From Rhodoferax sp. GW822-FHT02A01 (GTDB lineage: Bacteria > Pseudomonadota > Gammaproteobacteria > Burkholderiales > Burkholderiaceae_C): a stretch of DNA of 64,000 nucleotides. Of this stretch, positions 9,822 through 19,015 are shown one piece after another. The position numbers and the translations under genes are program-made. The notes beneath the pieces were generated by a model. That model was not told the origin of the DNA and did no database searches. It saw only the letters and a program-made list of their open reading frames with translations. Within the stretch, counting starts at the first letter, position 1. Every line of letters starts with the position of its first letter. The stretch lies in assembly GCF_038784515.1 (NCBI RefSeq), contig NZ_CP152376.1, positions 5,022,001-5,086,000 on the forward strand, in the 5' to 3' direction.

Positions 9822-10217
9822 TCAGGCAGCTGCTACCCGCACCGAGGCGTTGGCCGAAGGTGCCACTGTAGCCGTGGGAACTTCAATGTAGCGGCGGCGC
9901 TTGCGCACGATGACGGCTGGTGCCTGTAGTGCTACGGGCGATGTATGTGCTCGCGAAGCCGCATACGATTCGCCTCTGCCACTGATGCGCGCTATCCGGA
10001 TGGCTTCTTCCACTGCGGCACTATTCAGGCGCTGTACCGTGGACCCGTTTACTCTCACATATGCGCCGGAGGCCGAGGTCGCGAGGAGCCCGAATTCCAT
10101 GCCCATGCGGACAATCCCGATTACCTTGAATTCCTTGGGCGAAGCCACGAAAGCCTTGATAGTCTGGCTACCAAGCACCACTTGCAGCGCCTGGTTTGAA
10201 TTTCGATTGCATTTCAT
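9822..10217 (-). CDS. Hypothetical small basic protein
   Basis: A 131-residue protein I do not recognise. From MKCNRNSNQALQVVLG it has an alternating hydrophobic segment (TIKAFVASPKEFKVIGIVRM), a middle part with SAAVEEAIRIARISGRGES, a basic patch VRKRRRYIEVP and an Ala/Val-rich tail. No signal peptide or membrane helix is evident. The start at 10217 has GAGGTAAAC in front; an in-frame upstream ATG at 10286 adds 23 residues without a visible ribosome site. It ends 3 bp from the convergent GNAT gene. Confidence 0.6.
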   Translation of the reverse strand: MKCNRNSNQALQVVLGSQTIKAFVASPKEFKVIGIVRMGMEFGLLATSASGAYVRVNGSTVQRLNSAAVEEAIRIARISGRGESYAASRAHTSPVALQAPAVIVRKRRRYIEVPTATVAPSANASVRVAAA

Positions 10218-10385
10218 GTTTACCTCGGATGCCTTTGCGGCAGCCGCCTCAGGGTTAGCGTCGCGGCATCTTGCCCACGGCCTCAAAAAACTACTTGATC
10301 AAAATTTGATGGTCTGAAGGAATCCGCGCGAAGGCGTGGCCGGGGCGCTCAACCCAAACTGGCCTGCTTCGTCGACAATGGGCCT

Positions 10386-11300
10386 ATGGCAATAGGACAC
10401 TTCATCAAAGAAATCGGACGCGGAAAAGACGGCGCACGCGCGCTTTCCAGAGAGCAATCGGCAGACTTGTTTGGCCAGATACTGGACGGAGCGGTCTCGG
10501 ATCTGGAAATCGGGGCGTTTTGTCTGGCGATGCGCATCAAGGGTGAAACCACCGAAGAAATGTGCGGGTTCTGGGATGCGACACAGCAGCGCATTGCCAA
10601 GATTCGGATTGCGCCCGCCAAGGAATCCCGGCCGGCCATCGTCATACCAACCTACAACGGCGCACGCAAGTTGCCGGTGCTCACGCCTTTACTGGCCTTG
10701 CTTTTGGCGCGCAAAGGGTTTGCAGTCGCCCTGCACGGCACCGCAACGGAGGGGCAGCGCGTGTTTACATCCGATGTGCTCGCGGCACTCGGAATCCTGC
10801 CGCGCGACGCCAGCACACCGGTGCATCCAGGAGAGGTAGCCTTTGTCCCAACCAAGGCCTTGCACCGCGGACTGCAGGCATTGCTGGATGTTCGCCGCGT
10901 GGTGCAGTTGCGCAACCCGGCGCACAGCCTGGTCAAATTGCTATTGCCGTGCGAAGGGCCACAAGTGCTGGTGACCAGTTACACGCATCCGGAATACGCC
11001 GTCTCCATGGCCGCAGTACTGCAAGCGCTGGGAGCCAGCGCCATGCTGATACGCGGTACCGAGGGCGAGGCCGTGGCCGACCCTCGCCGTCTTCCGAAGA
11101 TGACGTGCATGCGCGAAGGGGTGGTGGATTCGGTGCAGGAGCAGCAGGCCGGGACTCTGAGCACCCTGCCCGACCTGCCCACCAGTTGCGATGCACCAAC
11201 GACGGCGGCCTACATTCAGTCCGTGTTGAGTGGCGCCCTACCGGTGCCCACCCCCATTGCCATCCAGGTGGAGCGGATCATCGCCTTGGCAACGCCCTAG
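10386..11300 (+). CDS. ybiB: YbiB/TrpD2-family DNA-binding protein
   Basis: 304 residues with the fold of anthranilate phosphoribosyltransferase (nucleoside phosphorylase class III): helical N-terminal part with EIGAFCLAMRIKGETTEEM, then the large domain with VIPTYNGARKLPVLTPLLALLLA. The phosphoribosyltransferase glycine loop is replaced by PTYNGARK, as in TrpD2/YbiB, a family described as nucleic-acid binding rather than a Trp enzyme. A GACAAT box ends 6 nt before the ATG. Its stop overlaps that of the convergent beta-propeller gene in CTAG. Confidence 0.8.
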   Translation: MAIGHFIKEIGRGKDGARALSREQSADLFGQILDGAVSDLEIGAFCLAMRIKGETTEEMCGFWDATQQRIAKIRIAPAKESRPAIVIPTYNGARKLPVLTPLLALLLARKGFAVALHGTATEGQRVFTSDVLAALGILPRDASTPVHPGEVAFVPTKALHRGLQALLDVRRVVQLRNPAHSLVKLLLPCEGPQVLVTSYTHPEYAVSMAAVLQALGASAMLIRGTEGEAVADPRRLPKMTCMREGVVDSVQEQQAGTLSTLPDLPTSCDAPTTAAYIQSVLSGALPVPTPIAIQVERIIALATP

Positions 11301-12547
11301 CGGAAGTTGCCGGTATGACCCAGTGAATATCGGCCAGGTTGCGGCCACACCGCCAGACCGTGTGGCTCTTGACCCACAGCGATCTGATCCACTTTGCCCG
11401 AGGCGGTTTCGATGCGGTAGACCACATCATCGAAGCGTCCAGACAGCCACAGCCACTTGCCGTCATTGCTGACATTGCCCATGTCCGGGCTGCCACCGCC
11501 GGGGATGGGCCAAGTGGTGAGCACCTTGTTGGTTGCCAGGTCAATCACCGACACGCTGCCCGGGCCCTTGCGCTTGCCGTGGATGGCGTGGGAGCCACGA
11601 TTTGCCACATACATCTGCTTGGCGTCGCGGCTGGGATACAGGCCATGCGCTGCCACGCCAGTGCTGATGAACCCGACTTCCTTGAACGATTCCCCGTCGA
11701 TCAGATGCACGCCGTCGGACTCCATGTCTGCCACATAGAAAGTCTTGCCGTTGGGCGAGATGCGGATGTCCTGTGGCATGCCTTTCTTGGCCGTGCAGAT
11801 TTCCGTCTCCAGCGGGTTGAACGGTTTGGAGTTGTCCTTGAAACGTGTCTTGGGCAATTCCAGTTTCAGGTAGCCCACCAGAGACTTGTTGACCAGGTCG
11901 ATCTTGGCCACGCTACCTTCAAATTCACAGGTAAAGATGGCATAGCGACCGTCGATGGAAAAGTCGCCGTGGTTGATGCCACCGCACTTGGGCGCCTCGA
12001 TCGCGTATTGGAGCTTCAGGGTCTTGGGATCACGGAAGTCCAGACGGTGCTTGGCTTCGGCCACGATGATGGTGGACTGGCCGTCGGGCGTGAAGTAGAC
12101 GTTGTAGGGGTCGTCCACCGGAATGGACTTGCCGGGCTTGCCTGTGCGCGGGTCCACCGGCGTCAGGCTGCCATCGCTGCCCCGCTCTGCGTTGTTGGCA
12201 ACCCACAGGGTACGCATGTCCCAGGAAGGAACAATATGCTGCGGTGCACGTCCCACCTTGAACGTATCCACCACCTTCAAGGTGGCGGGATCGATGACGG
12301 TGACGTTGTTGCCGCGCAGGTTCGGAACATAGACACGCTCCAGATCGGCCTTGACCTCGGGCAGCATCTGGTCGGCGCGGGTTTCACTGTAGAGGTTGTC
12401 CGGGTCTGCCACAACGGGCATTCCAGGAACGGTATTGACTGCAGACTTGGTCGTGGCCGGCGCATTGCTGGCCGCATTGCCCAAGGTCGCCAGCGCGGCT
12501 ACGGCCACTGCGCAGAAAGAAACGATGCTGAGTTTTTTGTAGTGCAT
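11297..12547 (-). CDS. Exported YVTN-type beta-propeller protein
   Basis: 416 residues with a signal peptide (MHYKKLSIVSFCAVAVAALATLGNA) and then repeated beta-propeller blades. Blade signatures are VYVPNLRGNNVTVIDPATL, LWVANNAERGSDG, TFYVADMESDGVHLIDGES and MYVANRGSHAIHG. A Cys pair (EAPKCGGINHG and AIFTCEFEG) might form a disulphide. There is no CXXCH haem motif, so it is not a cytochrome cd1 despite a similar propeller. It starts 29 bp after an exported creatininase-family gene and is probably its operon partner. Function unknown. Confidence 0.8.
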   Translation of the reverse strand: MHYKKLSIVSFCAVAVAALATLGNAASNAPATTKSAVNTVPGMPVVADPDNLYSETRADQMLPEVKADLERVYVPNLRGNNVTVIDPATLKVVDTFKVGRAPQHIVPSWDMRTLWVANNAERGSDGSLTPVDPRTGKPGKSIPVDDPYNVYFTPDGQSTIIVAEAKHRLDFRDPKTLKLQYAIEAPKCGGINHGDFSIDGRYAIFTCEFEGSVAKIDLVNKSLVGYLKLELPKTRFKDNSKPFNPLETEICTAKKGMPQDIRISPNGKTFYVADMESDGVHLIDGESFKEVGFISTGVAAHGLYPSRDAKQMYVANRGSHAIHGKRKGPGSVSVIDLATNKVLTTWPIPGGGSPDMGNVSNDGKWLWLSGRFDDVVYRIETASGKVDQIAVGQEPHGLAVWPQPGRYSLGHTGNFR

Positions 12548-12576
12548 GAGGAAAGACTCGATGTATCAGATGAACT

Positions 12577-13419
12577 TCAATTGCCTTGCTTGATGGCTTC
12601 CTGGATGGCCTGCACCGACTGGTCCACGATGTGGCGTACGCCGATCTGCCCCAGTTCCGCCGTGGACTTGCGCGGATCGCCGTAGACACCGTCGGACGGG
12701 CCTGTCTTGGCGCCCTCTGCCAGCAGGTCCATGCGCACCAGCGATTTGTCAATGGCCAGCATGAGCGAGGTGTCAGCCAGACCGGCGTGGGTGCCGATCT
12801 CGGCATCCGAGAAGCCCTTGGCGCGCAGATCACGGATGAACGGCGCCTGCGTGGCCTCGTAATAGGCGGTCAGAGCCAGGGCGTGGAAATCGCCGCCCTT
12901 GGCAAATTCCTTGTTGATCTTGTCAGCGGCCCGCACCTCGCTCTTCTGGTAACCGCCGTGGTCACCTAGAAACACGATGTGGTGAAAACCGTGCTGCTTG
13001 AAGCTGCGGGCGGTGGACTCCAGAATGGACTCGAATGTCGCCTCGGAAATGGAGATGGTGCCGCTAAAGCGCATATGCGCGACCGGCGGAAAGATGGAGC
13101 CCTCCGGCACATAACCCAGCACCGGCGCCACCACCGCGTTGCCCAGGCGCTGCGCAATCTGCCCGGCCAGCGCCTTGGCCCGCACATTGTGCTTGCCCAG
13201 CGCCATATGCGGACCGTTTTGCTCGGTTCCGCCTATGGGCACCAGCACCGTGGTCGCCCCTTTGGCAACCATGGCGCGCAATTCAAACGAAGTGAGGTCC
13301 TCCAGAAACACCGACCCCGAGGCAGCGCTTGCGGCTTGGGCCGGCGCGGCGCATGTCAGGAACAGGAAAAGGGAGAAGCCAGCCAATAAGCTGGATGTTG
13401 TATTGCGGTGAGAGACCAT
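12577..13419 (-). CDS. Exported creatininase-family protein
   Basis: 280 residues. A signal peptide (hydrophobic SLLAGFSLFLFLTCAAPAQA) precedes a full creatininase domain. Metal-ligand motifs are visible: PIGGTEQNGPHMALGKHN supplies Glu and His, VFLGDHGGYQKSE the second Asp/His pair, and HAGLADTSLML the third. Most family members (creatininase, MftE, formamide hydrolases) are cytoplasmic, so a periplasmic location is unusual. The beta-propeller gene follows in the same direction. Substrate unknown; amide or peptide hydrolysis is an inference from the fold. Confidence 0.82.
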   Translation of the reverse strand: MVSHRNTTSSLLAGFSLFLFLTCAAPAQAASAASGSVFLEDLTSFELRAMVAKGATTVLVPIGGTEQNGPHMALGKHNVRAKALAGQIAQRLGNAVVAPVLGYVPEGSIFPPVAHMRFSGTISISEATFESILESTARSFKQHGFHHIVFLGDHGGYQKSEVRAADKINKEFAKGGDFHALALTAYYEATQAPFIRDLRAKGFSDAEIGTHAGLADTSLMLAIDKSLVRMDLLAEGAKTGPSDGVYGDPRKSTAELGQIGVRHIVDQSVQAIQEAIKQGN

Positions 13420-13566
13420 TTGGCGCTTTGCTGCGGACAGGAAGCGATTTTACGTTGCGCGGTGCCCGCAGGCTGGGTACCCACAGGCCCACCTGCCGGA
13501 AATTACTTTGTTTTACATCAACCCCTGTCGAAACTTGTACAAAGCTGCCCTCACAGGGGAGCTGCA

Positions 13567-14439
13567 CTACGCCGTCTGGTCGATCTTGTAGACAAACGCC
13601 CGCGCCACGCGCGCCGTTGAATTGAGCAGAACGGCGATGTCGTCGATGTCGTCCGGCAAAGCCGCATTGTCCCAGCCGCTCTCGGTATGGCGCGCCAGCC
13701 GTACCGCCAGCAACACGTTGCGCACGGCCGGGTGCTCGGGGTGCTTGCCATCGCTGATGCGCACCAGCAACTCGGAGAGTGCCCAGTGCTTCATCAAGGC
13801 CTGGCGCAGGTCGTTCAAGTCGATGTTGAAGACAAACCGTTGCAGACTGATGGTGCGCAGGGTCGGATTGGCCTGTTGCATGGCCCGGATTTCCATCTCC
13901 ATGGCCGGGGCGTAGCAGCACATCAGCATTTCCGCAAAGTCGTGCAGAAAGGCCGCCTGACGGATCACGGCCACATCGGTATCGCCACGATGCACTGCAA
14001 AGCCGGTGGCAAAGTGCGCCGCGCGCCGTGCCCGCCGGATCAGGCCCTGCAGGACCGCCAACGCTGCCGGTTGCGTGCACAGGCGTTCTTCCACCGTGGG
14101 CTGCTTGCCGAACTCGCGGAAAAAAGGCGCCACGCCCATCATCACCAGGGACGTGATCACCGTTTCGGTCTGCGTCGAATCGGTATTGCGGCGCTTGGCC
14201 GACACATAGGCCAACACCTTGATGGTGAAAAGAGGGTCGGAGTCCACCAGATCGGCCAACATGCTGGCATCCACATCTTCTTCCCGGGCTCGCAACTCTT
14301 CAAGTGCAAGCGAGGTCTTTTCCAGCACCGGAACTTCGGCTTGAAGAAAAAAGCGGGTCCAACCGGCCAGATCCTTGAAGGGCTCCAGCAGATAGGCTGG
14401 TGCTGCGGCTGCAACCGGGGTACTAGGCAATTCGTCCAT
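13567..14439 (-). CDS. HDOD-domain signalling protein
   Basis: 290 residues with the HDOD fold, an HD-like helical bundle without the full catalytic HD pair. Recognisable blocks are LADLVDSDPLFTIKVLAYVS near residue 65, TETVITSLVMMGVAPFF around 93 and FLHDFAEMLMCCYAPAME near 165. Such proteins act as regulatory scaffolds in nucleotide or stress signalling; no output domain is attached. It lies 51 bp after ackA in the same direction, so it may be the last gene of the phaC operon. Confidence 0.8.
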   Translation of the reverse strand: MDELPSTPVAAAAPAYLLEPFKDLAGWTRFFLQAEVPVLEKTSLALEELRAREEDVDASMLADLVDSDPLFTIKVLAYVSAKRRNTDSTQTETVITSLVMMGVAPFFREFGKQPTVEERLCTQPAALAVLQGLIRRARRAAHFATGFAVHRGDTDVAVIRQAAFLHDFAEMLMCCYAPAMEMEIRAMQQANPTLRTISLQRFVFNIDLNDLRQALMKHWALSELLVRISDGKHPEHPAVRNVLLAVRLARHTESGWDNAALPDDIDDIAVLLNSTARVARAFVYKIDQTA

Positions 14440-14490
14440 GAGGGCAATCAGTGTGCATGGGGCGGAGTATCTTCGCGCGAGGCACGCGGG

Positions 14491-15714
14491 TCAACACACT
14501 TGCAGCAGCAGGTCCTGGGCGTGGCGCGTCAGCATCAATTCCTCGTTGGTCGGGATCACCCAGGCGGACGCGCGGCTGGCTGCCGAACTGATGCGGCGCG
14601 CACCAGCCCGGTTCGCCTCTTCATCGAGCGCAATACCCAGCCAAGACGCGGCGTGGCACACGCGCTCCCGGACCAGACTGCTGTGTTCGCCGATGCCCGC
14701 GGTGAACACCAGCACGTCCAGACCGCCCAATGCGGCGGCGAGGCTGCCCAACTCCCGATGGATACGGTGCACGAATAAATCAATGGCCGCCTTGGCCCTA
14801 GGGTCGTCGCTGGCCTCCAGCACACGCATGTCGGACGATATTTCCGACACACCCAGCAGACCGGACTCGTGGTAGAGCATGTGCTCGATGGCCTTTGCGT
14901 CCATGCCGAGTTCCATGGCGAGATAGAGCACCACGCCGGGATCCAGGCTGCCGCAGCGCGTGCCCATCATCAGTCCATCCAGTGCCGTAAAGCCCATGCT
15001 GGTGGCTACGCTGCGGCGGTTGCGCAGAGCGCACATGCTGGCTCCGTTGCCCAAATGCGCCACCACCACGCGTTGGTCCGCCAAGGCACCCAGGTGCGCC
15101 GGCAGAACACTGGCGATGTATTCATACGACAGCCCGTGAAAACCGTAGCGCTTGACGCCCGCATCACGCAGGCGCCGCGGCAAGGCGTAGGTTTGCGCCT
15201 CCCATGGCTGGTCCGCGTGAAATGCCGTGTCAAAGCAGGCGAACTGGGGCAAGGCAGGCTCCAGCGCCGCAATCACTTCGATCGCCGCGAGGTTGTGTGG
15301 CTGATGCAGTGGCGCCAACGGGCAGAGCGCCTTGAGCTGCTCCAGCACTTCCGCTGTGACCCGCACCGGCTTGGTGAAGCGCGTACCACCATGCACCACC
15401 CGGTGCGCCACCGCGCACAGGCTGCGGCCTGGCAATTGCTGCTCCAGCCACTCGAACAGCATGCGCAATTCACTGGCGTACCACTGTCCGGCCTCCGCCG
15501 TACCGGACAGACCACCGGATGGCAAAGCCTGCCCATCGTCACGCCAGGCCAGCAGTCTGGCTTCCTTGCCCAGGCCATCGATCTCGCCGTGCAGTATGCG
15601 TGGCGGGTCTACCGCGTCGTCCATGCTGCGGGCGAAGGCTGCGAACTTGATGCTCGAAGAGCCCGCGTTGAGCACAACAATGGTTTCGCCCGCTGGGGCC
15701 AAGGCTGTGCTCAT
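14491..15714 (-). CDS. ackA: Acetate kinase
   Basis: Converts acetyl phosphate and ADP to acetate and ATP; 407 residues. VLNAGSSSIKFA (phosphate 1), VAHRVVHGG, VVAHLGNGASMCAL and FTAGIGEHSSLVRERVC (adenosine loop) are the family motifs. The start MSTALAPAGETIVV at 15714 overlaps the stop of the MaoC-PTA gene as ATGA, so translation is coupled. Together the two genes complete acyl-CoA to acyl phosphate to ATP. It stands in an operon behind a probable FNR-type promoter, which points to energy conservation under low oxygen. Confidence 0.95.
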   Translation of the reverse strand: MSTALAPAGETIVVLNAGSSSIKFAAFARSMDDAVDPPRILHGEIDGLGKEARLLAWRDDGQALPSGGLSGTAEAGQWYASELRMLFEWLEQQLPGRSLCAVAHRVVHGGTRFTKPVRVTAEVLEQLKALCPLAPLHQPHNLAAIEVIAALEPALPQFACFDTAFHADQPWEAQTYALPRRLRDAGVKRYGFHGLSYEYIASVLPAHLGALADQRVVVAHLGNGASMCALRNRRSVATSMGFTALDGLMMGTRCGSLDPGVVLYLAMELGMDAKAIEHMLYHESGLLGVSEISSDMRVLEASDDPRAKAAIDLFVHRIHRELGSLAAALGGLDVLVFTAGIGEHSSLVRERVCHAASWLGIALDEEANRAGARRISSAASRASAWVIPTNEELMLTRHAQDLLLQVC

Positions 15715-17147
15715 TCCGGATTGGCGCGCTTGAAGGCGGCCCACAACAATGCAATCGCGCACGACGCGATGCGTGAATGGGCCGTGTCCGCACGGCTGGT
15801 CAACACGATAGGTACGGTGGCACCCAGCACGATGCCCGCCACTTGCGCATCCCCCAGGTATTCGAGCTGCTTGACCAGCATGTTGCCCGACTCGAGGTCC
15901 GGCACCACCAGAACATCGGAATCACCGGCCACTGCGGATTGGATGCCCTTGGTCCGGGTTGCGGCCATGGAAACCGCGTTGTCAAACGCCAGCGGGCCAT
16001 CCACCAGCCCGCCGGTGATCTGGCCGCGGTCGGCCATCTTGGCCAGGGCGGCTGCATCCATGGCTGAGCGCATCTTGGGAGTGACCGTCTCCACGGCAGA
16101 AAGCACCGCCACCTTGGGGCAAGGGATGCCCAGCGCGTGCGCCAGGTCGATGGCGTTCTGAACAATGTCGACCTTGGATTCGAAATCCGGCGCCACATTG
16201 ATGGCCGCATCGGTGATCAGCAGGGGCTTGGGGTAGCGCGGAACGTCGAGCACAAACACATGGCTGATGCGCCGCGCAGTGCGCAGCCCGGTCTGGGTAT
16301 TCACCACTTCGGCAAGCAGCTCATCGGTGTGCAGGCTGCCTTTCATCAGGGCATCCACTTCCCCATTGCGCGCCATGGCAACAGCCTTGGCGGCTGCGGC
16401 ATGGCTGTGCGGCACATCCACCAGCTCGACTCCACCCAGGTCAATCCGGTGCTCTGCGGCGATTGCCCGAATGCGCTCTGCCGGACCGATCAGCACCGCG
16501 TCGATCAGGCCCAGGGCCGCGGCGTCCACCGCACCTGCCAACGCGTCCTGACTGCACGGATGTACGACTCCCATACGGATCTTGCTGCAACGCTTGGCCG
16601 CCTGCAGCAGCTCGTTGTAGCGCAGGTTCTTGTCGGCCATCAGAGGTTCTGGCAGGCTTGTGCGATGGATGTGCAGCTTCTCCAGGGGTGCCATCACTTC
16701 AGCCTCTCCTGCGATCACCGTCTCTCCATCCTGGTTGACACAGTACGTGTCCAGCACCAGCCGGTATTTGATCGCGTCCATGGACTTGACCGTGGCCGTC
16801 ACGCTGAGCACATCGCCGATGTGCACCGGCTTGAGGAACTTCAGCGACTGCCCCAGGTAAATCGTGCCAGGGCCCGGAAAGCGCGTGCCCAGCAACGTGG
16901 AAATCAGCGACGCTCCCAGCATGCCGTGGGCGATGATGCCGTGAAACCGACTGCTCTTGGCATACAGCGCATCCACATGGGCCGGATTGACGTCACCCGA
17001 CACGGCGGCAAACAGCTGGATGTCACGCTGGGTGACCTTGCGCTCCATGCTGGCGGTGTCGCCTACCTGGATTTCCTGGAAGGTCCGGTTTTCCAGAAAG
17101 TCCGGATCGGGTGCTCCGGCGATGTAGCGAACTGGGGTGTTGTCCAA
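15711..17147 (-). CDS. Fused MaoC dehydratase / phosphate acyltransferase
   Basis: 478 residues. The N-terminal half (about 20-150) is a MaoC hot-dog domain: RDIQLFAAVSGDVNPAHVD is the hydratase motif and GIIAHGMLGASLIS the following helix. From about residue 180 there is a phosphate acetyl/butyryltransferase domain with IRMGVVHPCSQDALAGAVDA and ESGNMLVKQLEYLG. The best start is TTG at 17147 (product M-DNTPVRYIAGAPD), with GAGGAG 8-9 nt upstream, directly after the phaC stop. The fusion is annotated elsewhere as bifunctional enoyl-CoA hydratase/phosphate acetyltransferase. It would link (R)-hydroxyacyl-CoA metabolism to acyl phosphate. Confidence 0.9.
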   Translation of the reverse strand: MDNTPVRYIAGAPDPDFLENRTFQEIQVGDTASMERKVTQRDIQLFAAVSGDVNPAHVDALYAKSSRFHGIIAHGMLGASLISTLLGTRFPGPGTIYLGQSLKFLKPVHIGDVLSVTATVKSMDAIKYRLVLDTYCVNQDGETVIAGEAEVMAPLEKLHIHRTSLPEPLMADKNLRYNELLQAAKRCSKIRMGVVHPCSQDALAGAVDAAALGLIDAVLIGPAERIRAIAAEHRIDLGGVELVDVPHSHAAAAKAVAMARNGEVDALMKGSLHTDELLAEVVNTQTGLRTARRISHVFVLDVPRYPKPLLITDAAINVAPDFESKVDIVQNAIDLAHALGIPCPKVAVLSAVETVTPKMRSAMDAAALAKMADRGQITGGLVDGPLAFDNAVSMAATRTKGIQSAVAGDSDVLVVPDLESGNMLVKQLEYLGDAQVAGIVLGATVPIVLTSRADTAHSRIASCAIALLWAAFKRANPE

Positions 17148-17160
17148 AATTGCGCTCCTC

Positions 17161-18936
17161 TCAGGCGGCCAGCACGTACCGGCCCGGTGCGTCGTCCAGG
17201 GCTTCGCCGTCGTGCGCCCCAATGCCCATGGGCGGTGGTGCCACCCGACGGCCGCTGTGCGCCGCGAGCCATTCCTGCCAGGCGGGCCACCAGGAACCTT
17301 CGGTCACAGCCGCCTTTTCGGTCCAGCTATCGGGGTCCACATAGCGCTCCCCATGCGCATGCCGCGCGAGCTGGAAGCTGCGTTTCACTCCGGGTCCGGG
17401 CGGGTTGACCACGCCCACGTTGTGCCCGCCGGTGCACAGGCAGAAAGTCACGTCCGTATCCGTGAGCAGATGGATCTTGTACACCGAGCGCCAGGGCGAC
17501 ACCGTGTCGCGCTGCGTGCCCAGCGCAAACACCGGCACCCGGATGTCCGACAGCGCCACCGGCTTGCCATCCACCAGATAGCGGCCTTCGGCCAAGTCGT
17601 TGCGCAGGTACAGGCTGCGCAGGTATTCATGGTGCTGGCGGTACGGCATGCGGGTGGCATCCGCATTCCACGCGATCAGGTCGCTCACGGGCAGGCTATG
17701 GCCCATCAAGTATTCGTGCTCCATGCGCGACCACACCAGATCGCGCGAATTGAGCAGCGCAAAGGCGCCTGCCATTTGCTTGCCGTCCAGATAGCCCTTC
17801 TCGGCCATCACATCATCCAGATAGGCGAGCTGGCTTTCGTCGATGAACAGCGCCAGCTCACCGGGCTCGGTAAAGTCCAGCTCGGACGCCAACAGTGATA
17901 GCGACTTCAGCCGGTTGTCACCGTTGCGGGCCATATAGGCGGCGGCGATGGCCAGCAGGGTTCCGCCCAGGCAATAGCCCAACGCCTGGATCTTGCGCCG
18001 GGGCAGCGCCGCAGCAATGGCATCAACCGCGGCCATGACGCCCAGTTTCAAGTAGTCATCCATGCCCAGATCGCGGTCGGACGCTTCCGGGTTCTTCCAG
18101 GAAACGATGTAGACCGTGTGGCCGTGCTCCACCAGGTAGCGGACCAGCGAGTTTTCCGGTGACAGGTCCAGGATGTAGTACTTCATGATCCACGACGGGA
18201 TGATCAGCACCGGCTCGGCAAATACCGTGTCGGTTGCGGGCGCGTACTGGATCAGCTCGATCAGCCGGTTGCGGTAGACCACCTTGCCCGGCGTAATGGC
18301 CACCTCGTGCCCCGGGCGGAACAGGCGCATGGCCGGAGCCGGTTCGCCCCGGATGTTCTGTAGCGCGTCGTTGAAGCGGTTCTGCGCACCGCGCAACAGG
18401 TTCATGCCGCCGGTCTTTGCGGTTTCGGCCAGCACTTCCGGGTTGGTGGCCAGAAAGTTGGAGGGCGACACCATGTCCAGCCACTGGCGCGAGAAGAAGT
18501 TGGCCAACTGCTCATGGTGGGCGCTGACGCCCTCCACCCCTTTTGTGGCGGTGTGCCACCAGCTCTGGTTGAGCAGGAAGGCCTGGTAAATCAGGTTGAA
18601 CGGCCAGGTCTGCCACTCGGGCGCCTCAAAGCGCTTGTCCTGCACCAGCGGCTCAATGCAGGGCTGGCCCGCCTCCCCTGCCGTTGGCACTGCGGCTACA
18701 GCAAGCCGGCGCACATCATCCAGCGCCTTGGCTACCAGTTCGCTTTGCTTGCCCGGCGACACGGCCAGATGCACCATCCAGTCCAGGTAGGCACTGAGCA
18801 GGGATGCTGGCGAAATACCTTGGGTGAAACGGGCCAACTGGGCGTGAAACGCCTGGTCTATGGCATTGGCCTTCTGCGAAGCCGGCGCGCCGGACGATGC
18901 CCGGGAAGAGCCGGGCCGTTGGGTACTCACATTCAT
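17161..18936 (-). CDS. phaC: Class I poly(3-hydroxyalkanoate) synthase
   Basis: Polymerises 3-hydroxyacyl-CoA into storage polyester on granules; 591 residues, the length of class I synthases. The nucleophile Cys sits in the lipase-like box GYCLGGTLLA, the catalytic His in GGHNVGVVNPPG, and the N-terminal PhaC_N domain contains FLLNQSWWH and RQWLDMVSPSNFLATNPE. The frame is open upstream, but MNVSTQRPGSSRASSG at 18936 has GAGGGCAATTCC in front and begins after a promoter with CATAAT -10 and an FNR-like dyad. It is first of phaC-MaoC/PTA-ackA. Confidence 0.95.
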   Translation of the reverse strand: MNVSTQRPGSSRASSGAPASQKANAIDQAFHAQLARFTQGISPASLLSAYLDWMVHLAVSPGKQSELVAKALDDVRRLAVAAVPTAGEAGQPCIEPLVQDKRFEAPEWQTWPFNLIYQAFLLNQSWWHTATKGVEGVSAHHEQLANFFSRQWLDMVSPSNFLATNPEVLAETAKTGGMNLLRGAQNRFNDALQNIRGEPAPAMRLFRPGHEVAITPGKVVYRNRLIELIQYAPATDTVFAEPVLIIPSWIMKYYILDLSPENSLVRYLVEHGHTVYIVSWKNPEASDRDLGMDDYLKLGVMAAVDAIAAALPRRKIQALGYCLGGTLLAIAAAYMARNGDNRLKSLSLLASELDFTEPGELALFIDESQLAYLDDVMAEKGYLDGKQMAGAFALLNSRDLVWSRMEHEYLMGHSLPVSDLIAWNADATRMPYRQHHEYLRSLYLRNDLAEGRYLVDGKPVALSDIRVPVFALGTQRDTVSPWRSVYKIHLLTDTDVTFCLCTGGHNVGVVNPPGPGVKRSFQLARHAHGERYVDPDSWTEKAAVTEGSWWPAWQEWLAAHSGRRVAPPPMGIGAHDGEALDDAPGRYVLAA

Positions 18937-18963
18937 GGAATTGCCCTCAAAGCACTCCGGCAA

Positions 18964-19004
18964 ATTATGAACTGCAGCCCGCAAAAGACGTTGACCAGAG
19001 TCAA
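18964..19004 (-). promoter_or_regulatory. FNR/Anr-type promoter of the phaC operon
   Basis: A perfect dyad TTGAC-N4-GTCAA (18991-19004) is followed on the minus strand, 21 bp downstream, by CATAAT (18969-18964). The centre of the dyad is about 41 bp before the expected transcription start, the geometry of class II FNR activation. It lies 28 bp upstream of the phaC start. Confidence 0.65.
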
Positions 19005-19015
19005 GTTGGCGCGCT

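Noticed and set aside
13500..13535. FNR-like site upstream of the creatininase gene (TTGATGTAAAACAA)
   Set aside because: Only one half-site fits; the second half departs from the consensus.
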